A stretch of DNA of 41,674 bases from Pseudomonas viridiflava (GCF_900582195.1 NZ_UTHA01000126.1:1-41674); one strand, 5' to 3'; positions 16,954 through 26,302 are shown, counted from the stretch's first letter. A program made the numbers and translations. Notes: generated by a model from the sequence alone, not told the origin.

Positions 16954-17108
16954 GGCGGTGTCGGTCGCAAAAGCGCGGCAGGGTAAGTCAGGTGCGGTGA
17001 GGGTTTGTTGATCTGGATCTATGCTCCATGAATAAAGATGGCACTCGTGCACGCTGCGGCTGACTAAGGAGCGGGGCGTGCATGACGCCTGACTGACATG
17101 GATCGGAC

Positions 17109-18170
17109 ATGAACGAAAAAAGCCTTCAATTCAAATCCCTCACCGTGCTGCTGTTGCTGGTCACGGTGGCGTTTATCTGGATCCTCTTGCCGTTCTACGG
17201 CGCGGTGTTCTGGGCGGTGATTCTCGGCATTGTGTTTGCGCCGATGCAACGCCGGCTTCAGGCGAAATTCGGCTGGGAACGTAATCTGACGTCGCTGTGT
17301 ACCTTGTCGGTCTGCCTGGTGATCGCGATTCTGCCGGTGATCATCCTCAGTGTGCTGCTGGTGCAGGAAGGGGCGGCGGTCTACAAGAACATCGAGAGCG
17401 GTGAGCTGGACATCGCCGCGTACCTGGCGCAGTTCAAACACAGCCTGCCGCCCTATTTTCAGCACTTGCTCGACCGTTTCGGCATGGGCGAACTCAATGG
17501 CCTGCGCGAGAAAATCGTCAAATCGGCGATGCAGGGCAGCCAGGTGCTGGCCAGTCAGGCGTTCAGTTTTGGCCAGGGCACGTTCGAGTTCGTGGTGAGT
17601 TTTTTCATCATGCTGTATCTGCTGTTTTTCTTTCTGCGTGACGGCGCCGAACTGGCGCGCAAGGTGCGAACCGCCGTGCCGCTGGAGGAAGGTCACAAGC
17701 GGCGCCTGCAGTTGAAGTTCAATCGGGTGGTACGCGCGACGGTGAAGGGCAATCTGGTGGTCGCGGTGACTCAGGGGGCGCTAGGCGGGGCGATTTTCTG
17801 GTTTCTCGATATCCCCAGCGCGTTGCTCTGGGCGGTGTTGATGGGATTTTTGTCGTTGCTGCCAGCCGTGGGCGCGGGGATTGTCTGGGCGCCGGTGGCG
17901 GTGTATTTCCTGCTCAGCGGGATGATCTGGCAAGGCGTGGTGCTGGGCTTGTTCGGGGTGTTCGTGATCGGGTTGGTGGACAACGTGATGCGACCGATTC
18001 TGGTGGGTAAGGACACCAAAATGCCCGATTACATGATTCTGATCTCGACCCTGGGTGGCCTGGCGGTATTCGGCCTGAATGGCTTTGTTATCGGGCCGTT
18101 GATCGCGGCGCTGTTCATGTCGAGCTGGGCGCTGTTTGCCGAAACCAAGCCCAAGGTGCAATTGCCTTAG
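17109..18170 (+). CDS. AI-2E/PerM family membrane protein
   Basis: Protein of 353 residues with about eight helices: two at the N-terminus (LTVLLLLVTVAFIWILLPF, then AVFWAVILGIVFAP), a soluble central region (GELDIAAYLAQFKHS to ~150), and a C-terminal helix group with LLPAVGAGIVWAPVAVYF and VDNVMRPILVGKDTKMPDY. These are the family signatures. Members transport small molecules or sodium/proton; the quorum-signal name is historical. Its stop overlaps the stop of the convergent small gene by two bases. Confidence 0.9.
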   Translation: MNEKSLQFKSLTVLLLLVTVAFIWILLPFYGAVFWAVILGIVFAPMQRRLQAKFGWERNLTSLCTLSVCLVIAILPVIILSVLLVQEGAAVYKNIESGELDIAAYLAQFKHSLPPYFQHLLDRFGMGELNGLREKIVKSAMQGSQVLASQAFSFGQGTFEFVVSFFIMLYLLFFFLRDGAELARKVRTAVPLEEGHKRRLQLKFNRVVRATVKGNLVVAVTQGALGGAIFWFLDIPSALLWAVLMGFLSLLPAVGAGIVWAPVAVYFLLSGMIWQGVVLGLFGVFVIGLVDNVMRPILVGKDTKMPDYMILISTLGGLAVFGLNGFVIGPLIAALFMSSWALFAETKPKVQLP

Positions 18171-18349
18171 GCGTGAAACGGCTGGCTGACGATCTTTTGC
18201 GACAGTGCCTGCGCTGCGGGCAGCGAAGTGAGCGGGCCACTGATCGCTTCGCCGTCGCGCATCAGATACCAGCAGGCGAGCAGCCCCGAGGCTCTGAGCG
18301 AGGCGGGAACGGCGCTGCCGATAACGGACATGATTTGAATCTGGGCCAT
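18167..18349 (-). CDS. Small conserved-type hypothetical protein
   Basis: Protein of 60 residues, MAQIQIMSVIGSAVPASLRA. GGAGG eight bases before the ATG at 18349 makes that start convincing over 18364. A short hydrophobic middle (SGLLACWYLMRDG) is probably too short to span the membrane. No function recognised. The convergent stop overlap with the PerM gene and the good ribosome site support it as real. Confidence 0.65.
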   Translation of the reverse strand: MAQIQIMSVIGSAVPASLRASGLLACWYLMRDGEAISGPLTSLPAAQALSQKIVSQPFHA

Positions 18350-18451
18350 GGCGAGTACCTCCATCTAACAATGGAGCTACTTTAGAGATTCGCCGGTTCT
18401 ACGGACAATCAACGCTTTCGATAGTGGTCATTGACGCCGTTGAGGGCTGGC

Positions 18452-18646
18452 TCAATCGACCACCTGGTCGAGCATGTGCATGACTTCGCGCTCGTTGAGC
18501 AAGCCTTTGTGCACGAGGTTTTCCGCCAGCAGCGAAAGAAACTTGGCGCAGCGATGGCCTTCCAGGTGCTTGAGTTCTGTCAGCGCGCTGTACACCTTGC
18601 TGGAGGTGCACAGACCGACGATGCGGTGCGGGTTTTGTGTTGGCAT
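18452..18646 (-). CDS. Small hypothetical protein
   Basis: Protein of 64 residues, MPTQNPHRIVGLCTSSKVYS. Start chosen at 18646 because AAGGAC lies seven bases upstream; the frame is open to 18709. The sequence is helical in character (ALTELKHLEGHRCAKFLSLL, LLNEREVMHMLDQVVD) and cytoplasmic, with two cysteines. A perfect palindrome GTTGTTAACAAC (18659-18670) sits just upstream of the ribosome site. No family recognised. Confidence 0.7.
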   Translation of the reverse strand: MPTQNPHRIVGLCTSSKVYSALTELKHLEGHRCAKFLSLLAENLVHKGLLNEREVMHMLDQVVD

Positions 18647-18843
18647 ACAGTCGTCCTTGTTGTTAACAACCTGTTGTTTACGGACGGATTCAGATTGCGG
18701 TTCCGTCATGACAAATAAATGACCGTTTTATGGAAATGTACATAACGCTCAATCAATCATGCCGACTTTAGCCGGTGAAACTGTCCTGACAGCGACCTTG
18801 GCGAGATTTTTTCAGACGCTGGCCGACCAACGGTCATAAAAAA

Positions 18844-18870
18844 GCCCCGCTATCAAAGCGGGGCTCTTTG
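18844..18870 (-). terminator. Bidirectional rho-independent terminator
   Basis: GCCCCGC / GCGGGGC (18844-18850, 18858-18864) with loop TATCAAA, flanked by A-run on the left and CTTTG on the right; ends the glycine-zipper gene, read leftward. Confidence 0.85.
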
Positions 18871-18876
18871 TTGCGA

Positions 18877-19236
18877 TTACCAGCGCGGGCCGCCGTAGTA
18901 GCCATGTGGCCGGCCGTAATAACCGCGAGGCGGGCCGTAGTAGACGGGGGCTTGTTGAATGTACACCGGTTGCTGCACATACACCGGCGCCGGCTGGTAG
19001 TAGACCGGTGGTGGCGGCTGCTGCACATAGACCGGTTGCGGCTGAACATAAACCGGCTGTTGTTGCACATACACCGGCCGATCCTGGTTGATCAGTGCCG
19101 AGCCGATGATGGCCGAGCCGACGATCGCGCCAAACACCGCAGGGCCTTGCCAGCCGTGGCCACCACCAGCTTCTGCCTGACCCGTGACCGCAAGTGCGCC
19201 AATCAACAGGGCCAGAAGGGGGAGTTTACGAATCAT
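18877..19236 (-). CDS. Exported glycine-zipper protein with Pro-Val-Tyr-Val repeats
   Basis: Protein of 119 residues. Signal peptide MIRKLPLLALLIGALAVTG ending AEA, then a Gly-zipper-like membrane segment GAIVGSAIIGSALIN (36-50), then five to six PVYVQQ/PVYYQP repeats (54-98) and a Tyr/Gly-rich end (GYYGRPHGYYGG). GAGGA precedes the ATG. The design fits an outer-membrane or surface-associated structural protein; similar Tyr-Pro repeat proteins are found in Pseudomonas without known role. The repeats are shown directly by the sequence. Confidence 0.8.
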   Translation of the reverse strand: MIRKLPLLALLIGALAVTGQAEAGGGHGWQGPAVFGAIVGSAIIGSALINQDRPVYVQQQPVYVQPQPVYVQQPPPPVYYQPAPVYVQQPVYIQQAPVYYGPPRGYYGRPHGYYGGPRW

Positions 19237-19492
19237 GATAAATCCTCGGTTCTTCGACCCGGCGGCAGGGCCTGCACCAGGCCCACAGTTGTCGCGGGGA
19301 TACTGCTAAGACAGCAAAATTCTGAAAATCAGCACAGCCGTTGGGTAAATTTTGTGTAAGGTCTGTACCGGCTTCTTTACCGGGCCGTGCAAGGCCACAG
19401 CATACGTTTTAAATCAGCTCTTTATGATCGTTCAGAAGCCGCTGGGCTGGCTAATCCCGTTTATCCGAAAGTGCGTTTGAAGGAGAAGTTTC

Positions 19493-20311
19493 ATGCAGAT
19501 GAACCCGAACAAAGACACCCGACTGTGCATGTCCCTGTCGGCGCGCCCAGGCAATTTCGGTCTGCGTTTTCATAACCATTTGTATGAACAACTGGGCCTG
19601 AATTTCTACTACAAGGCATTCAGCAGTAAAGACCTGACTGGTGCAGTCGGTGGCATTCGCGCCTTGGGCATTCGCGGTTGCGGCGTGTCGATGCCGTTCA
19701 AGGAAGCGTGCATCGCGCTGGTTGATGAGCTGGATGCGTCGGCGGCGGCGATCCAATCGATCAACACGATCGTCAACACCGACGGCCATCTCAAGGCCTA
19801 CAACACCGATTACATCGCCGTTGCGCAACTGCTGGAAACCCACGCCGTGCCCAAGGACTCGACCTTCGCCCTGCGTGGCAGCGGCGGTATGGCCAAAGCG
19901 GTGGCCAGCGCCTTGCGTGATGGCGGTTACAAAAACGGTCTGATTGTCGCCCGCAACGAGCGCGCCGGTCGGGCGCTGGCGGACTCGCTGGGTTATCGCT
20001 GGCAAGCGGAACTGGGCGATGAACGTCCGCAGATGCTGATCAATGTGACGCCTGTGGGTATGGACGGCGGGCCGGAAGCGGGGCAACTGGCGTTTGCGCC
20101 TCAAGTTATTGCTGCGGCTGAGACGGTATTTGATGTGGTCGCGATTCCGTCGGAGACGCCGTTGATCGTGCGCGGCCGCGCCGAAGGTAAAAAGGTCATC
20201 ACCGGGCTTGAGGTGATTGCGATTCAGGCGCTGGAGCAGTTTGTCCTGTACACCGGCGTGCGCCCGACTGAAGAGCAGTTTGCGGCGGCGGTGGCGTTTG
20301 CCCGGAGCTGA
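19493..20311 (+). CDS. Shikimate dehydrogenase-like oxidoreductase
   Basis: Protein of 272 residues, with AAGGAG eight bases before the ATG. It keeps the catalytic Lys70 (GVSMPFKEAC) and Asp106 (AYNTDYIA) of shikimate dehydrogenase and a nucleotide-binding loop LRGSGGMAKAVASAL. The substrate-binding N-terminus is altered: the usual SxS motif of AroE is replaced by LSARPGNFGLRFHN. So it belongs to the AroE-like group (quinate/shikimate dehydrogenase paralogues) rather than the biosynthetic enzyme, and its substrate is uncertain. It is a single gene, followed by a REP pair. Confidence 0.85.
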   Translation: MQMNPNKDTRLCMSLSARPGNFGLRFHNHLYEQLGLNFYYKAFSSKDLTGAVGGIRALGIRGCGVSMPFKEACIALVDELDASAAAIQSINTIVNTDGHLKAYNTDYIAVAQLLETHAVPKDSTFALRGSGGMAKAVASALRDGGYKNGLIVARNERAGRALADSLGYRWQAELGDERPQMLINVTPVGMDGGPEAGQLAFAPQVIAAAETVFDVVAIPSETPLIVRGRAEGKKVITGLEVIAIQALEQFVLYTGVRPTEEQFAAAVAFARS

Positions 20312-20341
20312 TTCTTTGGTTTTGTGTTGATCTGGCGGACT

Positions 20342-20409
20342 CCTTCGCGAGCAAGCTCGCTCTCACATTTGATCTGGTTCCCTTGTGGGAGCGAGCTTGC
20401 TCGCGAAGG
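20342..20409. repeat. REP pair E (reversed arrangement)
   Basis: CCTTCGCGAGCAAGCTCGCT at the left and GTGGGAGCGAGCTTGCTCGC at the right, outward CTTCGCGAG ends as in pair D. Confidence 0.88.
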
Positions 20410-20499
20410 TCGCGACTCGGTTTCAAATTTCGATTGCCTATACTGCCTCCCCAGCAAGCCCAGACTTGCCCACCACAAAAACCGTGACCGAGGCCCCCC

Positions 20500-21018
20500 A
20501 TGCACCCGCCCATCCTCAACCTGCATCAGGTCGAACTCGAATCCCTGCCCGAAGCCCTCGCACCGGAAGGCGAAACCGCCGGACGCTATCAGCAGCGCAT
20601 GGCGCGGATTGGCCAGCAACTGGGTTCGCAGAAACTCGGTTACCGCTTGTACGCCTTGCCGCCGGGCATGCGCGGCAGTCCGTTTCACAGCCATCGGGTC
20701 AACGAAGAGATGTTTTATGTGGTGGCCGGGGAGGGTGAAGTGCGTCTTGGCGCCGAGCGTTTCCCGATCCGCGAAGGCGACGTGATCGCTTGCCCGCCGG
20801 GCGGGCCGGAAATGGCCCATCAGATCATCAACACCAGCCAGGCCGAACTGCGTTATCTGGCGGTGAGTACCCAGCAGCAGCCGGAAATTTGCGAATACCC
20901 GGATTCGAATAAATATGCGGTGATGGATAATTTTACGGTGGATGCCGAGGGCAATGCCTCGGGCTTCGTCGCAGTGGCACGGCAGGCGGATGGTGTGGAT
21001 TACTGGGATGGTGAATAA
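20500..21018 (+). CDS. Cupin domain protein
   Basis: Protein of 172 residues with a single cupin barrel. Motif 1 is seen in GSPFHSHRVNEEMFYVVAGEG, motif 2 in FPIREGDVIACPPGGPEMAHQI; the His and Glu residues that bind a metal are present. Members include sugar isomerases, dioxygenases and regulators; the substrate cannot be told. GAGG precedes the ATG by six bases. Isolated between REP elements, so context does not help. Confidence 0.87.
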   Translation: MHPPILNLHQVELESLPEALAPEGETAGRYQQRMARIGQQLGSQKLGYRLYALPPGMRGSPFHSHRVNEEMFYVVAGEGEVRLGAERFPIREGDVIACPPGGPEMAHQIINTSQAELRYLAVSTQQQPEICEYPDSNKYAVMDNFTVDAEGNASGFVAVARQADGVDYWDGE

Positions 21019-21049
21019 CCCCAGGATCTGAAACCTGATGAATAAAACC

Positions 21050-21138
21050 TGTGGGAGCGAGCTTGCTCGCGAATAGGCCGTGTCAGTTACATCATCGCTC
21101 AATGACACACCGCATTCGCGAGCAAGCTCGCTCCCACA
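21050..21138. repeat. REPIN F
   Basis: TGTGGGAGCGAGCTTGCTCG and CGAGCAAGCTCGCTCCCACA as inverted arms; shares spacer sequence with REPIN C. Confidence 0.9.
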
Positions 21139-21153
21139 ATGTATTTGTGGTGA

Positions 21154-21801
21154 TTATTCGAGGCGGGCCAGGCGTTCTTCCAGCGCGGCAATCCGCGCTT
21201 CCAGCTCTTCAATACGCTCAACCGAAACGCCACTGCTTGCGCCGCGATCCAACGGATTCTGCCGCGCCGCCATAACTGCCTCGATATCCGCCGGATCACC
21301 CAGCGCATGGGTATAACGATCTTCGCGCTGCCCGGCCTGACGCGGAATCAACACCGCCAGCCCCCGCGCAATCAAGCGTTCAAGCTGATGCACCACCTGC
21401 TCGGTGTCTTCAAATTCATGCATGCGCCCACTGCGGGTCAGCAGTTCATTGACGGTCTGCGGGCCACGCAAAAACATCAAACCGCTGAGAATCACCTGCG
21501 CCGGCACCAGTTCCAGTGCCTTGTCGACCTTGTGCTCCCAGCGGTCGGCGCGACTGCCCATCACCAGTTTGGCGAAACCGCGACCTTCCAGCGCTCGCAA
21601 ACTCTGCCCGACCTGACCCTGGGTCAGGTTCATCACCGGTTCGCGGCTGGTTTTCTGGTTGCAGGCCAGCACCAGCGCATTGAGGGTCAGCGGGTAGGTT
21701 TCCGGGCTGGTCGCCTGTTTCTCGATCAACGCGCCGAGAATGCGGACTTCCGTGGCATTGAGTCGTGGTTCATCGAAGGTGGATTCTGTCTCTGTGGTCA
21801 T
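21154..21801 (-). CDS. YceH family protein (DUF480)
   Basis: Protein of 215 residues. The family core is seen at the N-terminus: [25 protein letters not shown] and [18 protein letters not shown], forming two winged-helix units. The C-terminus ends in a coiled coil ([21 protein letters not shown]) likely used for dimerisation. Role unknown, DNA binding possible. GAGGGAA precedes the ATG. Confidence 0.92.
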   Translation of the reverse strand: MTTETESTFDEPRLNATEVRILGALIEKQATSPETYPLTLNALVLACNQKTSREPVMNLTQGQVGQSLRALEGRGFAKLVMGSRADRWEHKVDKALELVPAQVILSGLMFLRGPQTVNELLTRSGRMHEFEDTEQVVHQLERLIARGLAVLIPRQAGQREDRYTHALGDPADIEAVMAARQNPLDRGASSGVSVERIEELEARIAALEERLARLE

Positions 21802-21926
21802 CGCGCGTTCCCTCTGCAGTCGAAGGCGCCTAGCCTAATCCTTGCCAAACAAAAGGCAAGCCGTGTGGTCATCAAGCATGGCTATAATCGCCTCCTTGTT
21901 CCACCCAGCCACCACACGAGACTGCC

Positions 21927-22436
21927 ATGACCATTTCCCTGTACGCCGCATCCGTCCCGGTTTTTCAACAAATGCTCAACGCGCTGAGCGATGTGCTGAA
22001 AAAGGCTGAAGCCCACGCCACCGAGAAAAACATCGACCCGAACGCGTTCCTGCAAGCCCGTCTGTACCCGGACATGTTCCCGCTGACCCGTCAGGTACAG
22101 ATCGCCGTCGACTTCGCCAAAGGCGTTTCCTCGCGTCTGGCTGAAGTCGAAGTGCCGAAGTATGACGATACCGAAACCACCTTCGCCGAGCTGCAAGCCT
22201 TGATCGCCAAGGTGCTGGCCTACATCGGCGAGATCAAGCCAGAGCAGATCGATGGCAAGGAAGGCATCGAAATCGTTACCCGTCCGGGCACGCCGAAAGA
22301 GAAGCGCTTCAGCGGTCAGGCTTACCTGCTGACTTACGGTCTGCCGCAGTTCTTCTTCCACGTCACCACCACTTATGCGCTGCTGCGTCATAACGGGGTT
22401 GAAGTGGGCAAGCGTGATTACATGGGCGCGTTCTAA
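21927..22436 (+). CDS. DUF1993 family protein
   Basis: Protein of 169 residues starting MTISLYAASVPVFQQMLNAL. LYPDMFPLTRQVQIAVDFAKG and FFFHVTTTYALLRHNGVEVGK are the usual conserved segments. The fold is thought to be a DinB-like four-helix bundle; function unknown. Convergent with sstT, with repeats and a terminator in between. Confidence 0.9.
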   Translation: MTISLYAASVPVFQQMLNALSDVLKKAEAHATEKNIDPNAFLQARLYPDMFPLTRQVQIAVDFAKGVSSRLAEVEVPKYDDTETTFAELQALIAKVLAYIGEIKPEQIDGKEGIEIVTRPGTPKEKRFSGQAYLLTYGLPQFFFHVTTTYALLRHNGVEVGKRDYMGAF

Positions 22437-22447
22437 ACCGCCAGAAG

Positions 22448-22606
22448 CCCCTCACCCTAACCCTCTCCCAGAGGGAGAGGGGACTGACCGAGTTGTTGTT
22501 TCGAGATACGCCGACCTGATTTATCGAGTCGAACTCAGGTTTGAACAGCACACAAATCAGCTCCCTTTCCCCTCGCCCCCTTGGGGGAGAGGGTTGGGGT
22601 GAGGGG
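22448..22606. repeat. CCCTCACCC...GGGTGAGGG intergenic repeat, copy 2
   Basis: CCCCTCACCCTAACCCTCTC and GAGAGGGTTGGGGTGAGGGG as outer arms. The interior has CGACCTGATTTATCGAGTCG, related to copy 1. Confidence 0.82.
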
Positions 22607-22622
22607 AAAAGATCTCAGCCAC

Positions 22623-22661
22623 AAAAAAGCCCGCCAAGGTTCACACCGTGGCGGGCTTTTC
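22623..22661. terminator. Bidirectional rho-independent terminator
   Basis: Stem GCCCGCCA / TGGCGGGC (22629-22636, 22649-22656), A-run on the left and CTTTT on the right; between the convergent DUF1993 and sstT genes. Confidence 0.88.
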
Positions 22662-22674
22662 ATTACAGCGTCTG

Positions 22675-23907
22675 TTACGCCGTACGTTGGGCTTTCTCTT
22701 CTTCGCCCAGGCAAGCCGCAGCGGTGAACAGCACGTCAGTCGACGAGTTCAGCGCCGTCTCCGCCGAATCCTGCAACACACCAATAATGAAACCGACCGC
22801 CACCACCTGCATCGCAATCTCGCTCGGAATCCCGAACAGGCTGCACGCCAGTGGAATCAGCAGCAACGAACCGCCAGCCACACCCGAAGCGCCACACGCG
22901 CAAATCGCAGCGACAACGCTGAGCAGAATCGCGGTTGGAATGTCCACGGCAATACCCAAGGTGTGCACAGCCGCCAGAGTCAACACAGTAATGGTGATCG
23001 CCGCGCCTGCCATGTTGATGGTCGCGCCCAACGGGATCGACACCGAATAAGTGTCTTCATGCAGGCCCAAACGCTTGCTCAATTCCAGGTTGACCGGAAT
23101 GTTCGCCGCCGAGCTGCGGGTGAAGAACGCGGTGATACCGCTTTCACGCAGGCACTGGAGGGTCAGCGGGTACGGGTTGCGACGCAGCTTCCAGAACACG
23201 ATCAGCGGGTTCATCACCAGCGCCACGAACAGCATGCAGCCGAGCAGCACGGCCAGCAGGTGCGCATAACCGATCAATGCGCCGAAACCGGAGGTGGCCA
23301 GCGTCGAAGCGACCAGACCGAAAATGCCCAGCGGCGCGAAGCGAATCACCACGCGCACGATCACGGTCACGCCGTTGGACAGATCGCCCAGCACTTCGCG
23401 GGTAGTGTCGCCGGCATGGCGGATCGCAATGCCCATACCGATCGCCCAGGCCAGAATGCCGATGAAGTTGGCGTTCATCAGCGCGCTGACCGGGTTGTCC
23501 ACCACGCTCAGGAGCAGGCTTTGCAGCACTTCACCGATACCGCCGGGCGCTGTGACTGCAACGTTTTCGGTGGACAGCACCAGATGCGACGGAAACGCCA
23601 TGCTGGCAACCACGGCCACGACGGCGGCGCTGAACGTGCCCAGCAGATACAGGAACAGAATCGGCCGGATATGGGTTTCCTGGCCGTGCTTGTGGTTGGC
23701 AATCGACGCCATCACCAGCACAAACACCAGAATCGGCGCGACGGCTTTCAACGCTGAAACGAACACCTTGCCGATGAAGGCCGTGGACTTCGCGGCTTCC
23801 GGGGCAAACATTGCCAGGGCGATACCGGCGATCAGGCCGATCACGATCTGCGTGACCAGGCTGAGATTTTTCAAGCGTTGCAATAGAGAAGGGGATGAAG
23901 CGGTCAT
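22675..23907 (-). CDS. sstT: Serine/threonine:sodium symporter SstT
   Basis: Protein of 410 residues of the DAACS (glutamate transporter-like) family, importing L-serine and L-threonine with sodium. The conserved transport core appears as [20 protein letters not shown] (serine-rich hairpin), [22 protein letters not shown], and [20 protein letters not shown] with the last-helix [15 protein letters not shown]. Length is right. Its upstream region holds hairpin-forming sequence that I could not assign. Confidence 0.95.
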   Translation of the reverse strand: MTASSPSLLQRLKNLSLVTQIVIGLIAGIALAMFAPEAAKSTAFIGKVFVSALKAVAPILVFVLVMASIANHKHGQETHIRPILFLYLLGTFSAAVVAVVASMAFPSHLVLSTENVAVTAPGGIGEVLQSLLLSVVDNPVSALMNANFIGILAWAIGMGIAIRHAGDTTREVLGDLSNGVTVIVRVVIRFAPLGIFGLVASTLATSGFGALIGYAHLLAVLLGCMLFVALVMNPLIVFWKLRRNPYPLTLQCLRESGITAFFTRSSAANIPVNLELSKRLGLHEDTYSVSIPLGATINMAGAAITITVLTLAAVHTLGIAVDIPTAILLSVVAAICACGASGVAGGSLLLIPLACSLFGIPSEIAMQVVAVGFIIGVLQDSAETALNSSTDVLFTAAACLGEEEKAQRTA

Positions 23908-23942
23908 AGCGGCATCTCTGATTTTTTATAGGGTGCAAGGTT

Positions 23943-24010
23943 GCGTGGCAGTACGGGTGAAACGGGGGCAGGCCACCGCCACGCACCGAAAGTGTTGACG
24001 CGACATCAAC
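23943..24010 (-). other. Dyads in the sstT upstream region
   Basis: GCGTGGC/GCCACGC (23943-23949, 23978-23984) could form a long-loop hairpin in the sstT leader, and GTTGA-N7-TCAAC (23994-24010) is an operator-like inverted repeat. The gene-free stretch 23908-24244 shows nothing else I can name. Confidence 0.3.
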
Positions 24011-24244
24011 GCCATTAAACCGGCCGCTGATTAGGCTGTACGTTTTTCAGGGCGCGGACTTTATCACAGCGTAGGCCTTATCCTTCAGGCATGTGACGAT
24101 CTGCCACCGGATCAGTCAACCAGATAGACAGGTTTGTGCAAGTCAGTCCGGACACACTCTGTTAAGATTGCGCATCCTTATTTTCAAATTCCGCCAGCGG
24201 GCCTCCGGGTCAACGCTGGTGTCGTCGTTTTGCTGGAGTTGCGC

Positions 24245-25408
24245 ATGCTGTTGCCCATTCTTCTGTTGTCCGCCGCCGGTTTCACGGTGCTGACCACGGA
24301 ATTCGTCATCGTCGGCCTGTTGCCGGCGATTGCCCGAGACCTTGAAGTCACCATCCCGCAGGCCGGGTTGCTGGTGACGCTATTCGCCTTCACGGTGGCG
24401 ATGTTCGGGCCTTTCCTGACCGCGTATTTCGCCCGCTTCGAGCGGCGCAAGCTGTTTATCAGCATCCTGATCATGTTTGGTCTGGCCAATACCGTGGCGG
24501 CGTTGGCGCCGAACATCTGGGTGATGGCGATTGCCCGGTTGATCCCGGCGCTTGGTCTGCCAGTGTTTTGGGCCTTGGCCAGCGAGACCGCCGTGGATAT
24601 TGTCGGCCCGGATTTCGCCGGTCGCGCGATTGCCAAGATCGGCTTCGGCATTGTCTGTGCCACGGTGTTCGGCATTCCGGTCGGCACGCTGATTTCCGAT
24701 GCGTTCGGCTGGCGCAGCGCCTTTGGCATTCTCGCGGTGATCGCGTTTGCCAAAGCCTTGCTGCTGTTTGTTTATCTGCCGAAAACCAGTCTTCACCAGC
24801 ACCAGGTCAGCTTCCGCTCGCAATTCAAGATCTTGCGCAGCCCGTTGATGATCGGCCATATCGTGCTGTCGATTCTGGTGTTCAGCGGCATGTTTACCGC
24901 TTACACCTATCTGGCCGACATTCTTGAGCGCCTCGCCGGGTTCAACGGCACCGTGGTCGGTTGGTGCCTGATGGCCTTCGGTGCAGTCGGGCTGATCGGC
25001 AACTCGCTGGGCGGTCGTGCGGTGGATCGACATCCGTTGGGCGCGTCGGTGTTGTTCTGTGCGTTCATGATTGCCGGCATGGTTTCGCTGGTGCCGAACA
25101 TTCACTCGCCGCTGGGGCTGGCGGTGGCGATGGGGATCTGGGGTGTGACTCAGGCCGCGTTGTTCCTGGTCAGTCATGTACGCCTGATGAAAGCCGCGCC
25201 GGAAGCGCCGGCCTTTGCCGCCTCGTTGAACATCGCCGGGGCCAATCTGGGGATCGGCCTGGGCGCCATCGTCGGTGGCCGGGTCATCGACAGCGCGGGT
25301 CTGGGCTTCCTCGGCTTTGCCGCCGCTGGGTTCATTTTGCTCTCGGTGTTCCTCGCCATGGTGCTGATGACGCTCAAGCCGCGCGAAATGTGCGCCGAGG
25401 CCTCATAA
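24245..25408 (+). CDS. MFS transporter, DHA1 type
   Basis: Protein of 387 residues with about twelve helices. The frame opens at 24134, but GGAG eight bases before the ATG at 24245 and the hydrophobic start MLLPILLLSAAGFTVLTTEF fix the start. Motifs: first helix with TTEFVIVGLLPAIARDL, loop ARFERRKLFI (motif A region), GWRSAFGILAVIA after helix 6. This is the AraJ/NepI-like exporter branch. Substrate not readable. Its last six bases overlap the end of the convergent nhaR gene. Confidence 0.88.
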   Translation: MLLPILLLSAAGFTVLTTEFVIVGLLPAIARDLEVTIPQAGLLVTLFAFTVAMFGPFLTAYFARFERRKLFISILIMFGLANTVAALAPNIWVMAIARLIPALGLPVFWALASETAVDIVGPDFAGRAIAKIGFGIVCATVFGIPVGTLISDAFGWRSAFGILAVIAFAKALLLFVYLPKTSLHQHQVSFRSQFKILRSPLMIGHIVLSILVFSGMFTAYTYLADILERLAGFNGTVVGWCLMAFGAVGLIGNSLGGRAVDRHPLGASVLFCAFMIAGMVSLVPNIHSPLGLAVAMGIWGVTQAALFLVSHVRLMKAAPEAPAFAASLNIAGANLGIGLGAIVGGRVIDSAGLGFLGFAAAGFILLSVFLAMVLMTLKPREMCAEAS

Positions 25409-26302
25409 CGCCGTAAACAGCTCGCGTCGGGCACCTTCGGTAATCGCAACGATGCCGGGGTGCTTGACCTTGCGCTCCACCGAAATGGCATAGAACGACT
25501 CGGTCACCGCATCGGTCTGGCCTATCAGTTCGACGCCGTACTGGCGCTTCACTTCATCGGCAATCACGCTCGGACCGATAAAAATCCCGCTGCCGGATTG
25601 GCCGAACGCCTGCATCAACGCACTGTCATCGAACTCGCCGACGATTTGCGGCTGAATCTGCTGCTCGGCAAACCAGCGCTGCAAGCGGCTGCGCACCACG
25701 GTTTCCGCCCCGGGGATTAACAGCGGCGCACCGTGCAGACTGCGCGGGAAATCCTGACCGTATCTGGCTGCCAGTTCCGGGGTGGCGAAGAAGCTGATTC
25801 CGCACTCACCGAGTTTCTGGCTGTAGCCCTTGATGTCGAGGTGCGAGGGCATCGGGCTGTCGGAAATCACCAGGTCGAGGCGCTGGATGGCCAGATCGGC
25901 GAGCAAACGTTCGAGTTTGTCTTCGCGGCAGGTGATACGCAGCGGCTCGTTCAACTCCATGGTCGGCGCGATCAGGCGATAAACAATGGACTTGGGCACC
26001 ACGTCTGCCACGCCGACGCGGAACAGGATCTGTTGTTCGTTGGGTTGCGCGCGCAGCATCAGCTCCAGTTCGCCGCCCAATTGGAACATTTGCTCGGCGT
26101 AGGGCAGGGCCTGGCGTCCGGCTTCGGTCAATTCCAGTTGCCGGCCGACGCGTCTGAACAACTCGATGCCGTAAGTCTGTTCGAGCAAAGAAATCTGCCC
26201 GCTGATGGTTTGTGGGGTCAGGTTTAGTTGCTCGCAGGCGCGCACAATGCTGCCGGTCTTGGCTACGACCCAGAAGTAATGCAGTTGTCGGTAATTGAGC
26301 AT
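25403..26302 (-). CDS. nhaR: LysR-type regulator NhaR
   Basis: Protein of 299 residues. The start MLNYRQLHYFWVVAKTGSIV with helix-turn-helix residues ACEQLNLTPQTISGQISLLE, then VGVADVVPKSIVYRL, LDLVISDSPMPSH, GECGISFFATPEL and GEFDDSALMQAFGQSGSGIF closely follow the NhaR family. In E. coli NhaR activates the nhaA sodium/proton antiporter gene in response to sodium and also other stress genes. No antiporter is next to it here, so its targets lie elsewhere. Ends overlapping the MFS gene. Confidence 0.88.
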   Translation of the reverse strand: MLNYRQLHYFWVVAKTGSIVRACEQLNLTPQTISGQISLLEQTYGIELFRRVGRQLELTEAGRQALPYAEQMFQLGGELELMLRAQPNEQQILFRVGVADVVPKSIVYRLIAPTMELNEPLRITCREDKLERLLADLAIQRLDLVISDSPMPSHLDIKGYSQKLGECGISFFATPELAARYGQDFPRSLHGAPLLIPGAETVVRSRLQRWFAEQQIQPQIVGEFDDSALMQAFGQSGSGIFIGPSVIADEVKRQYGVELIGQTDAVTESFYAISVERKVKHPGIVAITEGARRELFTAL

